Assembly: GCA_917880885.1 (NCBI GenBank)
Contig: OU862913.1
Location: forward strand, 42,007,460 to 42,071,459
Source: Limnephilus marmoratus
Lineage: Eukaryota; Arthropoda; Insecta; Trichoptera; Limnephilidae
DNA length: 64,000 bases
Direction: 5' to 3'
Made by a program: the position numbers and the translations under genes. The notes below the pieces were generated by a model, which did not search any database, was not told where the DNA came from, and was given only the letters and a program-made list of their open reading frames with translations. This document shows, in pieces, positions 22,573 through 33,561 of this stretch (its first letter is position 1; every line of letters begins with the position of its first letter).

Positions 22573-22906
22573 AAAAACCTTGGAAGCACCTGAACAAAGA
22601 GATAGAGAACATACGATAAACAATTAAGTCTCAAATCATTTGGCAAGTACCGATAAAAACCTTGGAAGCACCTTAACAAAGAGATAGAGAACATACGATA
22701 AACAATTAAGTCTCAAATCATTTGGCAAGTACCGATAAAAACCTTGGAAGCACCTGAACAAAGAGATAGAGAACATACGATAAACAATTAAGTCTCAAAT
22801 CATTTGGCAAGTACCGATAAAAACCTTGGAAGCACCTGAACAAAGAGATAGAGAACATACGATAAACAATTAAGTCTCAAATCATTTGGCAAGTACCGAT
22901 AAAAAT
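22573..22906. repeat. 82-bp tandem repeat, four units
   Basis: CCTTGGAAGCACC recurs at 22578, 22660, 22742 and 22824, an exact 82-bp period. Units are nearly identical (one has CCTTAACAAA where the others have CCTGAACAAA), so the expansion is recent. Confidence 0.95.
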
Positions 22907-24049
22907 TGCGAATCGCATTCAGCATGATATAAACCACACCCAGCATCCGTATCCCCAAGCCAACCATCCAGTGCAGCCTCGAAGAAAGTTAGTTGAATAA
23001 TAGAGGTAAAATACCTGAAGACTTAAAGAAAAATTCAGCGTTGAGTGATCGGAGGCGGGACAAAGGAAAGTTAAGGCCGTTTAAGCAAGCTTCAAGCCTT
23101 CACATATTATTGGGGGTGGCGAGAGATAAATTTGAGATGGAACTGCAAGAATAACATATGTAATTAAACATGCAGGAGGGACAAGGTCCAGTACACCCCC
23201 ATACGAGAATTAATAAAAAAAAAGTTTGAGTTCAGTTTATCCAATACATAATGAAAAACAGAAAAAAAATATACAAAAGAGAATGAAGATGACATAAATA
23301 GATAGGTTACATTATTAATTATTATCATTATCAAAACAATTCGCAAAGCAAATCTGTAAATTTTGAAAATAAAGTTAACACAATAAATATAAATAAAATA
23401 TTTAATTATATACAATTAACACAATAGACACAAAACATACAATAAACCCAAAACAAATAATCACAAAACAAATTTACTTTTCTCACAATTGCGGCAGTAA
23501 AATTAAAGGATCAAAGAATTTTGTCTACGCTTAAGAGCGTTTAACCAGCCAGCGGACGAAAATCCACATTTCGTCGAAAGTTGTTCTTCCGATCGTGCAG
23601 GGCGGTTACAATGAGAAATAATAATTATTCTCCGTACCAGCTTTTTTAAATTATAACTCAATATCGAATTTATTTCAATTCAAATTAGCTTTAATTTATA
23701 CCTTCATCCAAAAATGCTGAAAGGCGTGATGATAAAACTATTAAAATAGTGTACTTTTTGTAGTTATTTTTTGATTATAAGTATTTATCATTTTTCAATA
23801 ATGTCTAAATTTAATAAGAATGTTAAAAAAATCTGAAATATATTAGTTTGTAAGTGCGCAAATAAATACACAAATGGACCAATTTTCGTCAAGAAACACA
23901 TGTACGTACATATTTTTTAATAATTTTATTGAAACTAAAATTAAAATTCTAAAACATATGTTTGCTAGATAAAGTATTGATTTATTTTACTGCATGATTA
24001 TATTATTTGAAATGGGTGTGGTATAATACAAAAACTTTTTTGAAAATTT
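22907..24049. other. Noncoding, nothing firm
   Basis: AT-rich sequence with an A-run near 23215-23224. It may include the 3' end of a decayed LINE, but I cannot name a family. No gene is supported. Confidence 0.35.
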
Positions 24050-24485
24050 AACAAATCTGCCAACGACCTATGGAATAACCTTATTATACAACTAAATTTG
24101 GAATTAACTCCTTACAATACATCGCACATACGCAATACAACGCATTACCTAATGTCCTTAAACTACCAGAATCCAACAAAAAAATATTGGCAAAGGCTCT
24201 AAAAGGATATTTTCTCAGCAACTTTATTAACCAGTGACGAATTTAGCTGTCTTCCTTTGTAACTCTTGTATATTCTTCAATTACCTGTATCAAGTGTGTC
24301 TAGTCCATTTAAAAATCTATGTATTGTTTATTGATTTCCGTGTTCTTATGTTAAAATAATTTTCCTTTAGATGTATAATGTTGTCCTTCCTGAAATGAGT
24401 TTTATTAAACTCATTGGGAGTAATGTATTATAAATTTTATGTAATAATTTTGTAATATATTATCTCTAATAAATAAATAAAATAA
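24050..24485 (+). pseudogene. LINE 3' end (CR1-like) with TAAA/AATA simple-repeat tail
   Basis: The segment near 24130-24240 translates to a block like YNALPNVLKLPESNKKILAK, which resembles the extreme C-terminus of CR1/Jockey RT proteins. A 3' UTR of about 230 bp ends in an AATAAATAAAAT-type run near 24467-24485. Nothing upstream of the last ~50 residues is retained. Confidence 0.55.
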
Positions 24486-24972
24486 TAATACTAAAAATTA
24501 TAAAAAATTCTCCAAATTTATTACCTACGAATGCTAGATAAAAGAACAATCTTTCGAAATCCATTTATAATTTTTTGTGGAAAAGAGTCAATACGTCTAA
24601 AAACTTTTTTGAAAATGACGTATTTCCGGTTTTCTCTGGTAATGCCCTCTTAAGTGAATCACCAGTCATTGGACTGCGCCTCGTAGTGGAAAATTATTGA
24701 AAATGTACTGCGCATTCGAGGGTTAATTGTTTTCTTCGATGCTGATGTTTTTCAACCCAAAGTGTCTATTTTTATATTCTATTGAAAAGTTTTATATTCC
24801 AAGTACATTTGTTACTTACATCTATCATTTTTTCTGCTACAGGTTTCACACACTCGTGTCATTCACTAGCAAACTTAATACTAACTTAAAAATTCTATAC
24901 AAGTACAAAAATGATTAGATGATGTAGTTCAGATAGTGTGAGGGGTAAGAACCTTATAAAGAATACGTTATA
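24486..24972. other. Noncoding, nothing recognised
   Basis: No supported feature. The 24727-24918 frame has no recognisable motif. Confidence 0.4.
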
Positions 24973-25085
24973 TCGCCAGACATTTAGTTAACGTTATGTT
25001 TGCTTTGTAGCCAGACATTTAGTAATCATTACGTTTGCTTGGTCGCCTTATAAAGTTGTATTTTATTTCATATTGTAAATTATAT
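24973..25085. repeat. Left detached copy of the minisatellite flank
   Basis: GCCAGACATTTAGTTAACGT, a GTAGCCAGACATTTAGTAATCA-like second unit and the GTTGTATTTTATTTCATATT tail recur almost unchanged at 26268-26385. The direct repeat encloses about 1.2 kb, including the minisatellite. Confidence 0.85.
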
Positions 25086-25680
25086 TTATTATATTGTAAG
25101 TATATGACCCACAGTACGAGGGTAAAACCACTTGAAATTTTAAAACTGGAATCAGGGAATATGAACTTTGTTCACGAAATAATAACTTTTCCAAGTTTGC
25201 TAACCATTTAATAGAGACAGGTTTAGCTTCAACAAAAAAAAAACAAGTTTAAACATCTTTACATATTATAAATTAATGGTATTATATATGTTTTGTGTAA
25301 ATTCCTTGAAATATATAATATATAAAAGAGAATGTCTGTATGTGGTGGACGAGTGGGCTGGCAAGCGGGCAGTGTGGATTTTATTTGTATACAAATAAAC
25401 AGATAGCGGTGGTTATAAAGGTTGGGTAACCATCCAGTAAATGGCGCTGTGTTTCGTAAGCCACAGCAACACGTGGCCGGGTCAGCTAATTCCAATATAA
25501 ATACATAATTTAGCGCTTTAGAAACCATAGAAATAAACAAAAAAGTAAATAAAAATAAAATTTATTAGTATCCTGTAAATCACCCTTAAAAATAAGAAAA
25601 TTTCCAAAAAAATGTGTAGAAATTGTTATATAGTTAATACTCAAGAAATGCAAAAAACAAAGTACCTATATCTGAAAAAA

Positions 25681-26345
25681 GCCTGGTCGCCAGACATTTA
25701 GTTTCCATTATGATTGCCTGGTCGCCAGACATTTAATTACCATTTTGTTTACCTGGTCGCCAGACATTTAATTACCATTTTGTTTACCTGGTCGCCAGAC
25801 ATTTAATTACCATTTTGTTTACCTGGTCGCCAGACATTTAGTTTCCATTATGATTGCCTGGTCGCCAGACATTTAATTACCATTTTGTTTACCTGGTCGC
25901 CAGACATTTAATTACCATTTTGTTTACCTGGTCGCCAGACATTTAATTACCATTTTGTTTACCTGGTCGCCAGACATTTAATTACCATTTTGTTTACCTG
26001 GTCGCCAAGCATTAAGTTACCATTGTGATTGCCTGGTCGCCATTATTTACCATTATTTTTGCAAGTCGCCAGACATTTAGTTTCCATTATGATTGTCTGG
26101 TCGCCAGACATTTAATTACCATTTTGTTTACCTGGTCGCCAGACATTTAATTACCATTTTGTTTACCTGGTCGCCAGACATTTAATTACCATTTTGTTTA
26201 CCTGGTCGCCAAGCATTAAGTTACCATTGTGATTGCCTGGTCGCCATTATTTACCATTATTTTTGCCTGGTCGCCAGACATTTAGTTAACGTTATGTTTG
26301 CTTTGTAGCCAGACATTTAGTAATCATTACGTTTGCTTGGTCGCC
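25681..26345. repeat. 35-bp minisatellite, about 19 units
   Basis: The unit is GCCTGGTCGCCAGACATTTA plus a 15-base AT-rich part, with a 35-bp period (first unit starts 25681, second 25716). Variants occur in higher-order pattern: TTTCCATTATGATT units alternate with blocks of TTACCATTTTGTTT units, and an AAGCATTAAG variant plus a shortened unit occur twice (about 26005-26060 and 26210-26265). This shows block duplication within the array. Confidence 0.93.
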
Positions 26346-26385
26346 TTAGAAAGTTGTATTTTATTTTATATTGTAAATTTTTGAT

Positions 26386-26799
26386 ATCATATACTACAGG
26401 CCCCAGAACCCATTTGCTACAGTCGCCCCCGCCACAGGTTCAGCCTCGGAGTCTACAGATCCTAAATACGGCCCTGTGCACTAACTTATGTACCTACATC
26501 AACTTGTATTATTTTAGGTATCTACTGCATATTCGTAATTCGACAGTGTGGTTTTCCTGTTTGTGACATCGAAGTTATTTTTAAATAACATTTTGTTAGG
26601 TCATCTCTTCCACAAACCAATGCTGATAAGGTCTGGGTTTTGCGAAAAGAAATTTCATGTCGGTATGACGGCAGTCGAATCAAAACATACTTTAATTAAA
26701 TTTTTAATAAAATCTAACTAACTAATAAACTAATTCAACTAACCATCACGCCGTTTCCCGCAGGGATAAACAGAGACATATTTCTTTTACAATAACTTC
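26386..26799. other. Mostly unrecognised; short RTE tail fragment at 26740-26780
   Basis: The string CGCCGTTTCCCGCAGGGATA near 26751-26770, preceded by CTAACTAA runs, matches the minus-strand RTE 3' end seen at 1488 and 54712. The rest is unassigned. Confidence 0.5.
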
Positions 26800-27235
26800 A
26801 CACATTGGGCTACAAGGAAAACAATTTCCACCTTGGTCTTTGTCATCTTTGGGGATGCTGCTGTCGTGGGTCTTTTTAGGGAACCGAGAGGAAGGAGATT
26901 CTGGGAAGAAAAAAGGTATGAGGAGTGGGTAGCAATCTGAGGGTCAGTGAGTTCAGAAGTGACGGACATATGAATCCATCCCTCCCACTGAGGTGCGAGG
27001 CGATGGGTCGAGATAAACCGGCTAGAGAAATAAAAGGTCTCCTCCGAACGCCACGCAGTAGGTGGGGAAATACGTCCGCCGCCAAGACCTATACAAACCT
27101 CACCCCATGATCCAGGGCATCCCTGCTAAGTCACGAAACGTATTGAACCACTTAATGTGACCTATGGCAGGGGTGTTGGTTATCCAATGAAAGTTCCCAG
27201 GGTGGCGGTACCCCTACCCTCCTTCCAAATTGTAA
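26800..27235 (-). mobile_element. SINE-B copy, long variant
   Basis: Minus orientation of the SINE-B family. It includes the extra internal block with CCATCCCTCCCACTGAGGTG and CGCCACGCAGTAG that is also seen at 55560-55740 and 36600-36760. It ends at the conserved head (GGTTATCCAATGAAAG, then TACCCCTACCC). Confidence 0.7.
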
Positions 27236-27644
27236 AGGTGCCTACTCTTCTTTTTCTATGACTGACTATGGCACCCAGTTGGGCAGCGTTGTGAGGCGGG
27301 TTAAGGTTGGGGCTGTAGGAAGGGATTTATCAAATTGAAGAGGTCCGGATTATACAAAGGAGGACACAGATGCCGGTAGCAAGTTTCATAAACGAGGCGA
27401 CTTACATAATACAAGTTGAAGAAACGACCCGTTCTCATGAAGCTAACATAAACAACAACTGTGAACCAATGACTAAATAGCACACCAATAAAACATTCTG
27501 TCAAAACGGTTAAACAAAAATGGCGGCCACGATTGCTGCCGATATACATTGTTTCCATGGTTACCAATAGATATTATTTAGTGGCGGCCGCCATTTTTGT
27601 GTAACTCTTTGGTTAGAATGTTCGGTATTTAAGTATTTTTTTCT

Positions 27645-27975
27645 TTTACATGAGCTCCACACAGGAAGCCCTGAGGAAAATAATTTCCTAAGGGCCTATG
27701 GGCCTATGTCATCTTTGAGGATACTGTGTGGAGGGTTTTAATGAGGAGAGGAAGAGTTCTGGGAAAGAAAAGGGTTTAAGGGGTGGGTAGGAATCTGGAG
27801 TTCAGTGTGTCCTTGTAATCCGCCTCCAGGATCTAGACAAACCTCACTCCATGAATCCGGGCACCCCTGCTAAATCACTAAACGTAGCTAACCACTTGGG
27901 GTGACCTATGGCAGAGGTGATAGTTATCCAATAAAGGTTACCGGGCAACGGTACCCATTCCCGCCTCCAAAATCG
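27645..27975 (-). mobile_element. SINE-B copy
   Basis: It begins with a T-run and CATGAGCTCCACACAGGA, the complement of the SINE-B 3' end, and ends at the head with ACGGTACCCATTCCCGCCTC. The hairpin-prone CCCTGAGGAAAATAATTTCC block is conserved. Confidence 0.8.
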
Positions 27976-28029
27976 TGGATCGGAATGCCAAGTTCTTCTC
28001 TTACGTATTTTGTTTAGTCATTGCGGTGA

Positions 28030-28210
28030 TACGCCTTTCTTCGTTTATCCGCTCTACATCATGTCGTAAGAGCACGGTTTTACCGCACATACGCCTTAGG
28101 GATCTCATATGTTCCTCTACCAGTTTCATGTCTCACTGCCATACATCAGAATTGGTATCAGAATTCCCTTGTGGACTGCTAGCCATTATATATGCTAGCC
28201 ATTATACACA
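28030..28210 (-). pseudogene. RTE-like fragment
   Basis: It matches the coding complement of the fragments at 1735-1975 and 56820-57000, including TTTATCCGCTCTACAT, CGCCTTAGGGATCTCAT and TGTCTCACTGCCATACATCA, but is internally deleted. It is too short and damaged to encode anything. Confidence 0.65.
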
Positions 28211-28229
28211 ACAGTCCCAACCACTCACT

Positions 28230-28605
28230 ACCGTCTGGAGTCAGATAGACTACGTCATCTCCGATTGGGGAATTTCGTGAGGCTGAAGGTAGTGGGGAGG
28301 GGAGGAAATAGGAAGTTGGAGAAGTTCCTGGCTGTTCAGATCTAGTCACCAAACACGGCTAAAGCCATTTAAAGCAACGTTTCAATTCTGAATGGTGGTC
28401 TTACACCAGGACGATATTGAGAGTATCTTACACTCTGGAACGTGCCGCAAATATAGGTACTACTATTTTTATGTATTATTTTAATGAATAAATTGTGATT
28501 AGCACACATTAATCAAATTAAATTAACTTGCGCATGCCGGATTTGAACCCGCGACCTTCGAATTGTTAGTCAAGAGCCTTGCCCCTCTTCCACGGAGGCC
28601 GTTAA
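28230..28605 (-). mobile_element. SINE-A copy with tRNA-like head
   Basis: This is the most complete head of the family. Minus-strand 28601-28531 has a box A-like CCGTGGAAGAGGGGC and a box B-like CGGGTTCAAATCCGGC. The body follows with TTGCGGCACGTTCCAGAGTG, the TGGTGTAAGACCACCATTCA block and GCTTTAGCCGTGTTTGGTGA. The 3' end is truncated or rearranged near 28230-28260. Confidence 0.75.
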
Positions 28606-28859
28606 TAAAATAACGTATAAAACCACACGAATTATACACCGCCCACAAGACTTTGTTTTTTTTTTCACAAATTGGCAGCGCTAGAGCTCACCAAGGAGAC
28701 ATCGATGATAAAAAAAAATCACGGAAAAATATTTCTGTAATTATTTAGATATATATAGCAATAAGAAAAAATCTTAAATTAAAAAAAGACACCGGGCAGC
28801 TGTGTTATGACCTTCTCCAGGTTTAATTAAAATAACTTTAATATGAAGCTGAAACACCG

Positions 28860-28983
28860 TCATAGAAAACCGTTCTCGCTTTCTGAGTGTAATTTTTTGT
28901 GGTGCTTTCAGCCGGCCGCGCTGCACTAAAAGTGGTCGCGGGCCGCACCAAATGGCTTCGCGGGCCGCAAGTTCCCCACCCCT
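28860..28983 (-). mobile_element. hAT-type transposon end fragment
   Basis: Read on the minus strand, the sequence starts at 28983 with CAGGGGTGGGGAACTTGCGG and continues with repeated GCGGCCCGCG strings. This resembles the CAGGGGTGGGGAAC-type ends I recall for hAT elements. The other end and the 8-bp target duplication were not found, so this is one end only. Confidence 0.6.
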
Positions 28984-30304
28984 GCTTTACACCACCAACT
29001 GTCCGAGGGATTAGCTATCCAGGGGCTCAACTGTCGGGGGATTATTTTTGAGTCACCTCTAAAGATGACATATGTAGATGACAAAAATGACTGGGGGATT
29101 TTTTACTAAAGGGTCTCCAGTGTAGTGCCAAAGTAAAAAAAAACTTCATCGGCATAATTGGGAACTTGGGTTCTAACAGGTCAAGTATATCGTATATTGT
29201 TGACATGCGTTTTCTTTATAACATGACTAGCGAGTTCCCGGCATGCGTTGCAATGTTACTTAATAAAGAAATGGTTTATTCGTCCTCTCCCATTCATCCC
29301 ATGCCTCTTCCCCTCACGGGTTCCCCCTCCAACTTTCCCACTTTCCACCGTCCCACGAACCCTCCTTCGGCGTTTCCCTTCCCCCTCCCGCGTTCCCTGT
29401 GCATTCAGCTTTCAAACAGCTCACGCGCCAACGACTCCAATTTTTTAATACAAATTTCATAATTACAGAGCTCATCAGTTTATATAGAAACCATCGAGGG
29501 TGTGCGCACTAACTCACCAAAGATTCATCGCAGTTGGATAAAAAGTATAAGAAATAATTTCATAATGCCAGAGCTCACCACTATATAATAGAAATCATCG
29601 CGGGGTACTCAAAACAGCTCACCAAAGTTTATTTGCAATCGGATGATTGGTTTAGTGACCAATTAAATATTCATTTTTATATATTAAGCCTTTACCAGTT
29701 CCCACTTGTAGAGAAGATCTGTATAGTGTTCTCATCCGCCCTATTTTCAAATATTTAATGCATTTTGCTTCGATACAAAGAAACTATAAATACATTTGGA
29801 TGTAAGTGTCATAATTTAAAAAAAAAATAGGTACTGATAATAATGAATCACAGATAATGTTGTCATCAAGTGGGCGCATTTTGTTAAAACCCAAACTAAA
29901 TGAAAAAAGTAATGAGTTCATTTCCCGGAAGCAACTATGTAGATGCTTCGCGGTTATCAATTTTTTTTATTTACAACTAACGCACGCTCAGACAATCAAA
30001 ATTTGTATGTTTAAAATTATGTGAAAAATCACGGAATTTTCTGAATCCTCAACAAATCAGTTTCAATTTTTAGTGGCAATTCAAATAATGTTCTTTTAAA
30101 ATATTGTTTTATAGATAGGTACATTATTTCTTGTCTAAACTATTCAAACAACCCCCGCACTATTAACTTTATATTAAAAATTAATATCACTTCAATGTAT
30201 TTTACAAATTAATATCACTTCACTATGTTTTACGACTTATGTAAATCAATTTAATTTTACGAGTAGGTACTTTAATATTATGAACACAACAGTATAACAA
30301 ACAT
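28984..30304. other. Noncoding; weak ~110-bp duplication near 29460-29670
   Basis: Two diverged direct copies share AGAGCTCACCA, ATAGAAA-CCATCG-GGG and CAAAG-TT-AT-GCA motifs. The 29166-29462 frame in a pyrimidine-rich stretch has no family resemblance. Nothing else is recognised. Confidence 0.4.
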
Positions 30305-30700
30305 ATTTTATTGACCCGCAATCCGAATGCGGGATCCAATCCTGACGTGGAAATATAATTTTAATTTGATTTATTGTGTTTTTTCACCATTAATTTATGT
30401 AAAATAATATATAGTATATTTGCGGCACGTTTCAGAGTGGTAGATACTCTCAGTATCGCCCTGTTGTAAGTCCACCATTTAGAATTGAAACGTTGCCTGA
30501 CATTGCTTTAGCCGTGTTTGGTGACCAGATCTGAGAAAATAGATATTGCCACACGTTTCTTTTCCCCGTCTCCCTACCTTCCCCATCTCCTTACCTTCCC
30601 CACACCTTTCAGTCTCACAACGTACCCCAATTGAGGATGCCATAGTCTTACTGGCTCCATATAGGAGATGGGACTCTTGTGAGGAATTCTTATAAAAAAG
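30305..30700 (+). mobile_element. SINE-A copy
   Basis: A degraded tRNA-like head (GACCCGCAATCCGAATGCGG) is followed by the conserved body TTTGCGGCACGTTTCAGAGT, TAGATACTCTCAGTATCGCC, the CACCATTTAGAATTGAAACG block, GTGTTTGGTGACCAGATCTG and the CTTACTGGCTCC-like 3' block. Minus-strand frames here are not genes. Confidence 0.78.
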
Positions 30701-30739
30701 ATAGAAGAACAGGCCGTTAGTACAGAAATTGCCGAGATT

Positions 30740-31020
30740 TAGAGCAGGTTTCAATTTGGGATGCGGATATGGGTACCGCCGCCCCGAGAACTATTTATTG
30801 GATAAGCAAAACCTCTGCCATAAGTCACCCCAAGTAATTCGCTAGGTTTTGTGACTTAGAATAGGTGCCCTGGTTTATCCCGGTCTTGGCGGCAGATGCG
30901 TCTGCCCACTAGCTACATGAAAGGCCGGATCGGAAGAGAATGGTTTAGGAAGTCCCTTTGACTTTCCGTATTCTCTCGGAACATCGCCTTGCACCGCAGT
31001 GGGAGGGATGGATTCCATAC
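30740..31020 (+). mobile_element. SINE-B copy, 3'-truncated
   Basis: The head TTTGGGATGCGGATATGGGT is followed by TATTGGATAAGCAAAACCTC and the GTGCCCTGGTTTATCC block. The long-variant insert ending GCAGTGGGAGGGATGGATTC is present. The 3' part is missing. Confidence 0.7.
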
Positions 31021-31225
31021 AAGAGCACTACTAATTTTATATATTAATTTATTTGCTAAACAGTTTGTTAACCCTAGAGTGGGCGCGCTATGAGCATTTT
31101 GCCGCCCTCTGCAAAAAAACCTTGATAATTCTTAAATCTACTGCGCGTAAACTTTGCGCTTTTTAGTAGCTGCCCCCGCTTTCGTTCGCAACCCGTGGCG
31201 AAAGACGGGACGCCGTCAGTGCGCG

Positions 31226-32434
31226 TAGGGATGTCGAAAGTGAAAAAAATATCGAATGTCGATATTTATTAAAATATCAATATCGACGTCGATATATCGA
31301 GGAAAAAATATCGATATATCGATCAAATTTTCAAGAGATTTTGCGTTTTTTAAATAATAGTGTATTCAGTTCAATATTATCAAGAGTAATTTTTGAACAC
31401 AATTTGCTTTTTTATTGTACAAAAATCTCAATAAAAATTAAGGTATTTTTATCACTATTCATTTTTATTACGTAATAATTAGAAAATATCAAAAACTAAA
31501 AAACTGTCTTCTAACTTATATGTAAACTGAGACGCATGCAAAGTTTGTATGCGTCTCAGTAACATTCTATTGGCGTATTAATCTGTCAAAAAGGACTTTG
31601 TGTTTGGAAAAAGGTATAGTCAGGTATAGGTTTCTTGACTCACGATCCGGAGGTCGCGGGTTCGAACCCGGCATGCGCAAATAAATTTTATTTGATTAAT
31701 TTGTGTTATTTCACAATTAATTCATTTGAAATAATATATAGTATATTTGCGGCATGTTACAGAGTGGAAGATACTATTAGTATCGCCCTGGTGTAAGACC
31801 ACCATTCAGAATTGAATTTGAAAATGGCTTTAGCCGTATTTGGTGACCAGATCTGAATAGCCAGGTACTTTCCAACCTTCCTCTTCCCCACCTCCTTCCC
31901 CTCCCCCCTACCTTCAGCCTCACAACATACCCAAATTGGGGATGCCATAGTCTCACTGGCTCCAGGCGGGAGCAGTTGAGATTCTTGTGCGGTATTCACT
32001 GTAAAAAAAAAAAAGTCAATAATCTTAGACAATTGGGAATCAACACAAAGGAGTGGCTTAGAAAAAAATGGCGAAAAATAGCACACATTTCTATGTATGT
32101 ACCTACACACATGAGATAGTGTTGGTGATCACCTGATCACAAATACTAATGCAAAGACAATAGATTTGTAAGCTATTAATAGTTAAAATTTCAACCGCCA
32201 GATGTCATGATCCAATACAGTTACTTTTTTCCGTTCGTTCCAATACGGATTTGGATTCTTGTGACTTTAAATACAATAACAATATTTTAAATAAATTATA
32301 AAAAATATTGCTTTTGATACAATTTTCGATATTGGATATTTTGTATCGATATATCGGATCAAAATATATCGGCTAAAAATATCGATGTATTTAATTAAAA
32401 ATATCGATATTTTGATACTTTTTCAACAAGCCTA
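31226..32434. mobile_element. Nonautonomous hAT-type element inside piggyBac
   Basis: An 8-bp duplication, AGTGCGCG, lies at 31218-31225 and 32435-32442. The termini are imperfect inverted repeats (TAGGGATGTCGAAAGTG on the left; TAGGCTTGTTGAAAAAG read in from the right), followed on both sides by arrays of ATCGATAT-type strings. An 8-bp duplication is the hAT signature. There is no transposase inside. A SINE-A copy occupies 31629-32015. Confidence 0.85.
31629..32015 (+). mobile_element. SINE-A copy, best-preserved 3' end
   Basis: It contains box B in GTCGCGGGTTCGAACCCGGC, then the body blocks TTTGCGGCATGTTACAGAGT, GTGTAAGACCACCATTCAGA and TTTGGTGACCAGATCTGAAT. A pyrimidine-rich segment and AGTCTCACTGGCTCCAGGCG follow, ending in CGGTATTCACTGT plus A12. 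The box A part of the head is truncated. Target duplication is unclear. Confidence 0.82.
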
Positions 32435-32616
32435 AGTGCGCGGGGAGCCGCTTGAGAAGGAGGTTGTCACCATCGAATGTCATCCAACGGCAATTTGCTC
32501 ACTGCGCGCCCACTCACGTAAGTTAAAATTGTGCTTTATATTATTTACGATTTAGCTAATCTTTATATTTTTTATAAAATTTTGCACAATATATACTCAA
32601 ACCTGGCCGCAATATT

Positions 32617-33355
32617 ACTATGGATAACTTTTTTACTTCAATACCTCTCGCTGACCAGTTGCTAAATCATAGAATGACCATCGTTGGAACTTTACGTAAA
32701 AATAAAAAAAATAAATTCCACCTTGTTTTCTGAATACTAAAGATCGGAAGAAACCATCTTCGATGTTTGGGTTTGGTGAGAAGAAAGTTTTGCTGTCTCA
32801 TGTTCCAAACAAGAAGCAAAAAAGTAGTAATACTATTATCAACTTTTCATGAGAATGATATAATCGACGAAAACACCGGACCTGCTGCAAAGCCTGAAAT
32901 GATTACATTTTATAATGAAACCAAAGGTGGTGTTGATGTCGTGGACCAAATTAAAGAAGAGTATTATGCCAATGAGGTTGTTTTTTTCAATGATGAATAT
33001 TGCCGGTATAAATAGCCAAATAATATACAAAGTTAATACTGAACACTTGCTGCTACGCCGACAGTACTGGCGGGAGATTGCGATGGGCCTGGTTAAGCTA
33101 TATATGACCGCAAGGTCTTCTGTAGATACCTTAAATATTTCTCTGAGGAACCAAATTGCTCGCTTTGTTCCTATAGAACAAGCACCATCTTCAAAGAAGT
33201 AAGGCAAACGCAGTATACATATGTCCATCAAAGAAAAATAGGCCCACGAAAAAAGGGTGTTGCAGATGCTCAAAATTGTTGTGCAATGAACATTGCACAT
33301 ACTTGTGTGAAAACTGTTTCGCCAAAGCATATCCTGTAGATTTGAAAAATATTTA
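32617..33355 (+). pseudogene. piggyBac transposase, C-terminal remnant
   Basis: Recognisable blocks in order: [15 protein letters not shown] then VGTLRKNKK (from about 32620, with the Asp that is the second catalytic residue in the family); VILLSTFHENDI; the family hallmark YNETKGGVDVVDQIKEEYY (about 32911-32967, third catalytic Asp region); NIAGINSQIIYKV; and a C-terminal cysteine-rich finger, CCRCSKLLCNEHCTYLCENC, ending at a stop near 33354. Several frameshifts and stops separate the blocks and the N-terminal DNA-binding half is absent, so the protein cannot be made. The downstream inverted repeat at 33367 follows directly after the stop. Confidence 0.88.
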
Positions 33356-33366
33356 ATATTGCTTAA

Positions 33367-33561
33367 GTAAATGAAGACAATATTAGCGAAACTCAATCAA
33401 AAATCTGGAGACAGAAACATCAGAAAAGATATTGGCTCCGCTAGGACACGAACACAGGACCCTTTGCTTACATGGGTTCGAGTCCCAGCGGAGACAATAT
33501 CTTTTCTGATTTTTCTGTCTCCAGATTTTCGATTGAGTTTCGCAAATATTGTTTTCATTTA
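33367..33561. repeat. ~90-bp-arm inverted repeat with box B-like core
   Basis: The left arm 33367-33456 and right arm 33470-33561 are near-perfect complements (CTGGAGACAGAAACATCAGA against TCTGATTTTTCTGTCTCCAG). The right inner edge contains ATGGGTTCGAGTCCCAGCGG, a box B-like tRNA signature, and the left arm carries its diverged complement. It may be a head-to-head pair of tRNA-derived SINEs or a hairpin MITE inside the piggyBac relic. Confidence 0.8.

Noticed and set aside
25681..26345. Regular 35-bp repeats resembling a CRISPR array
   Set aside because: The whole unit repeats head to tail with no unique spacers, no cas genes are present, and the context is eukaryotic. It is a minisatellite.
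29166..29462. Overlapping proline/serine-rich frames
   Set aside because: They cross a pyrimidine-rich tract and look like low-complexity translation.
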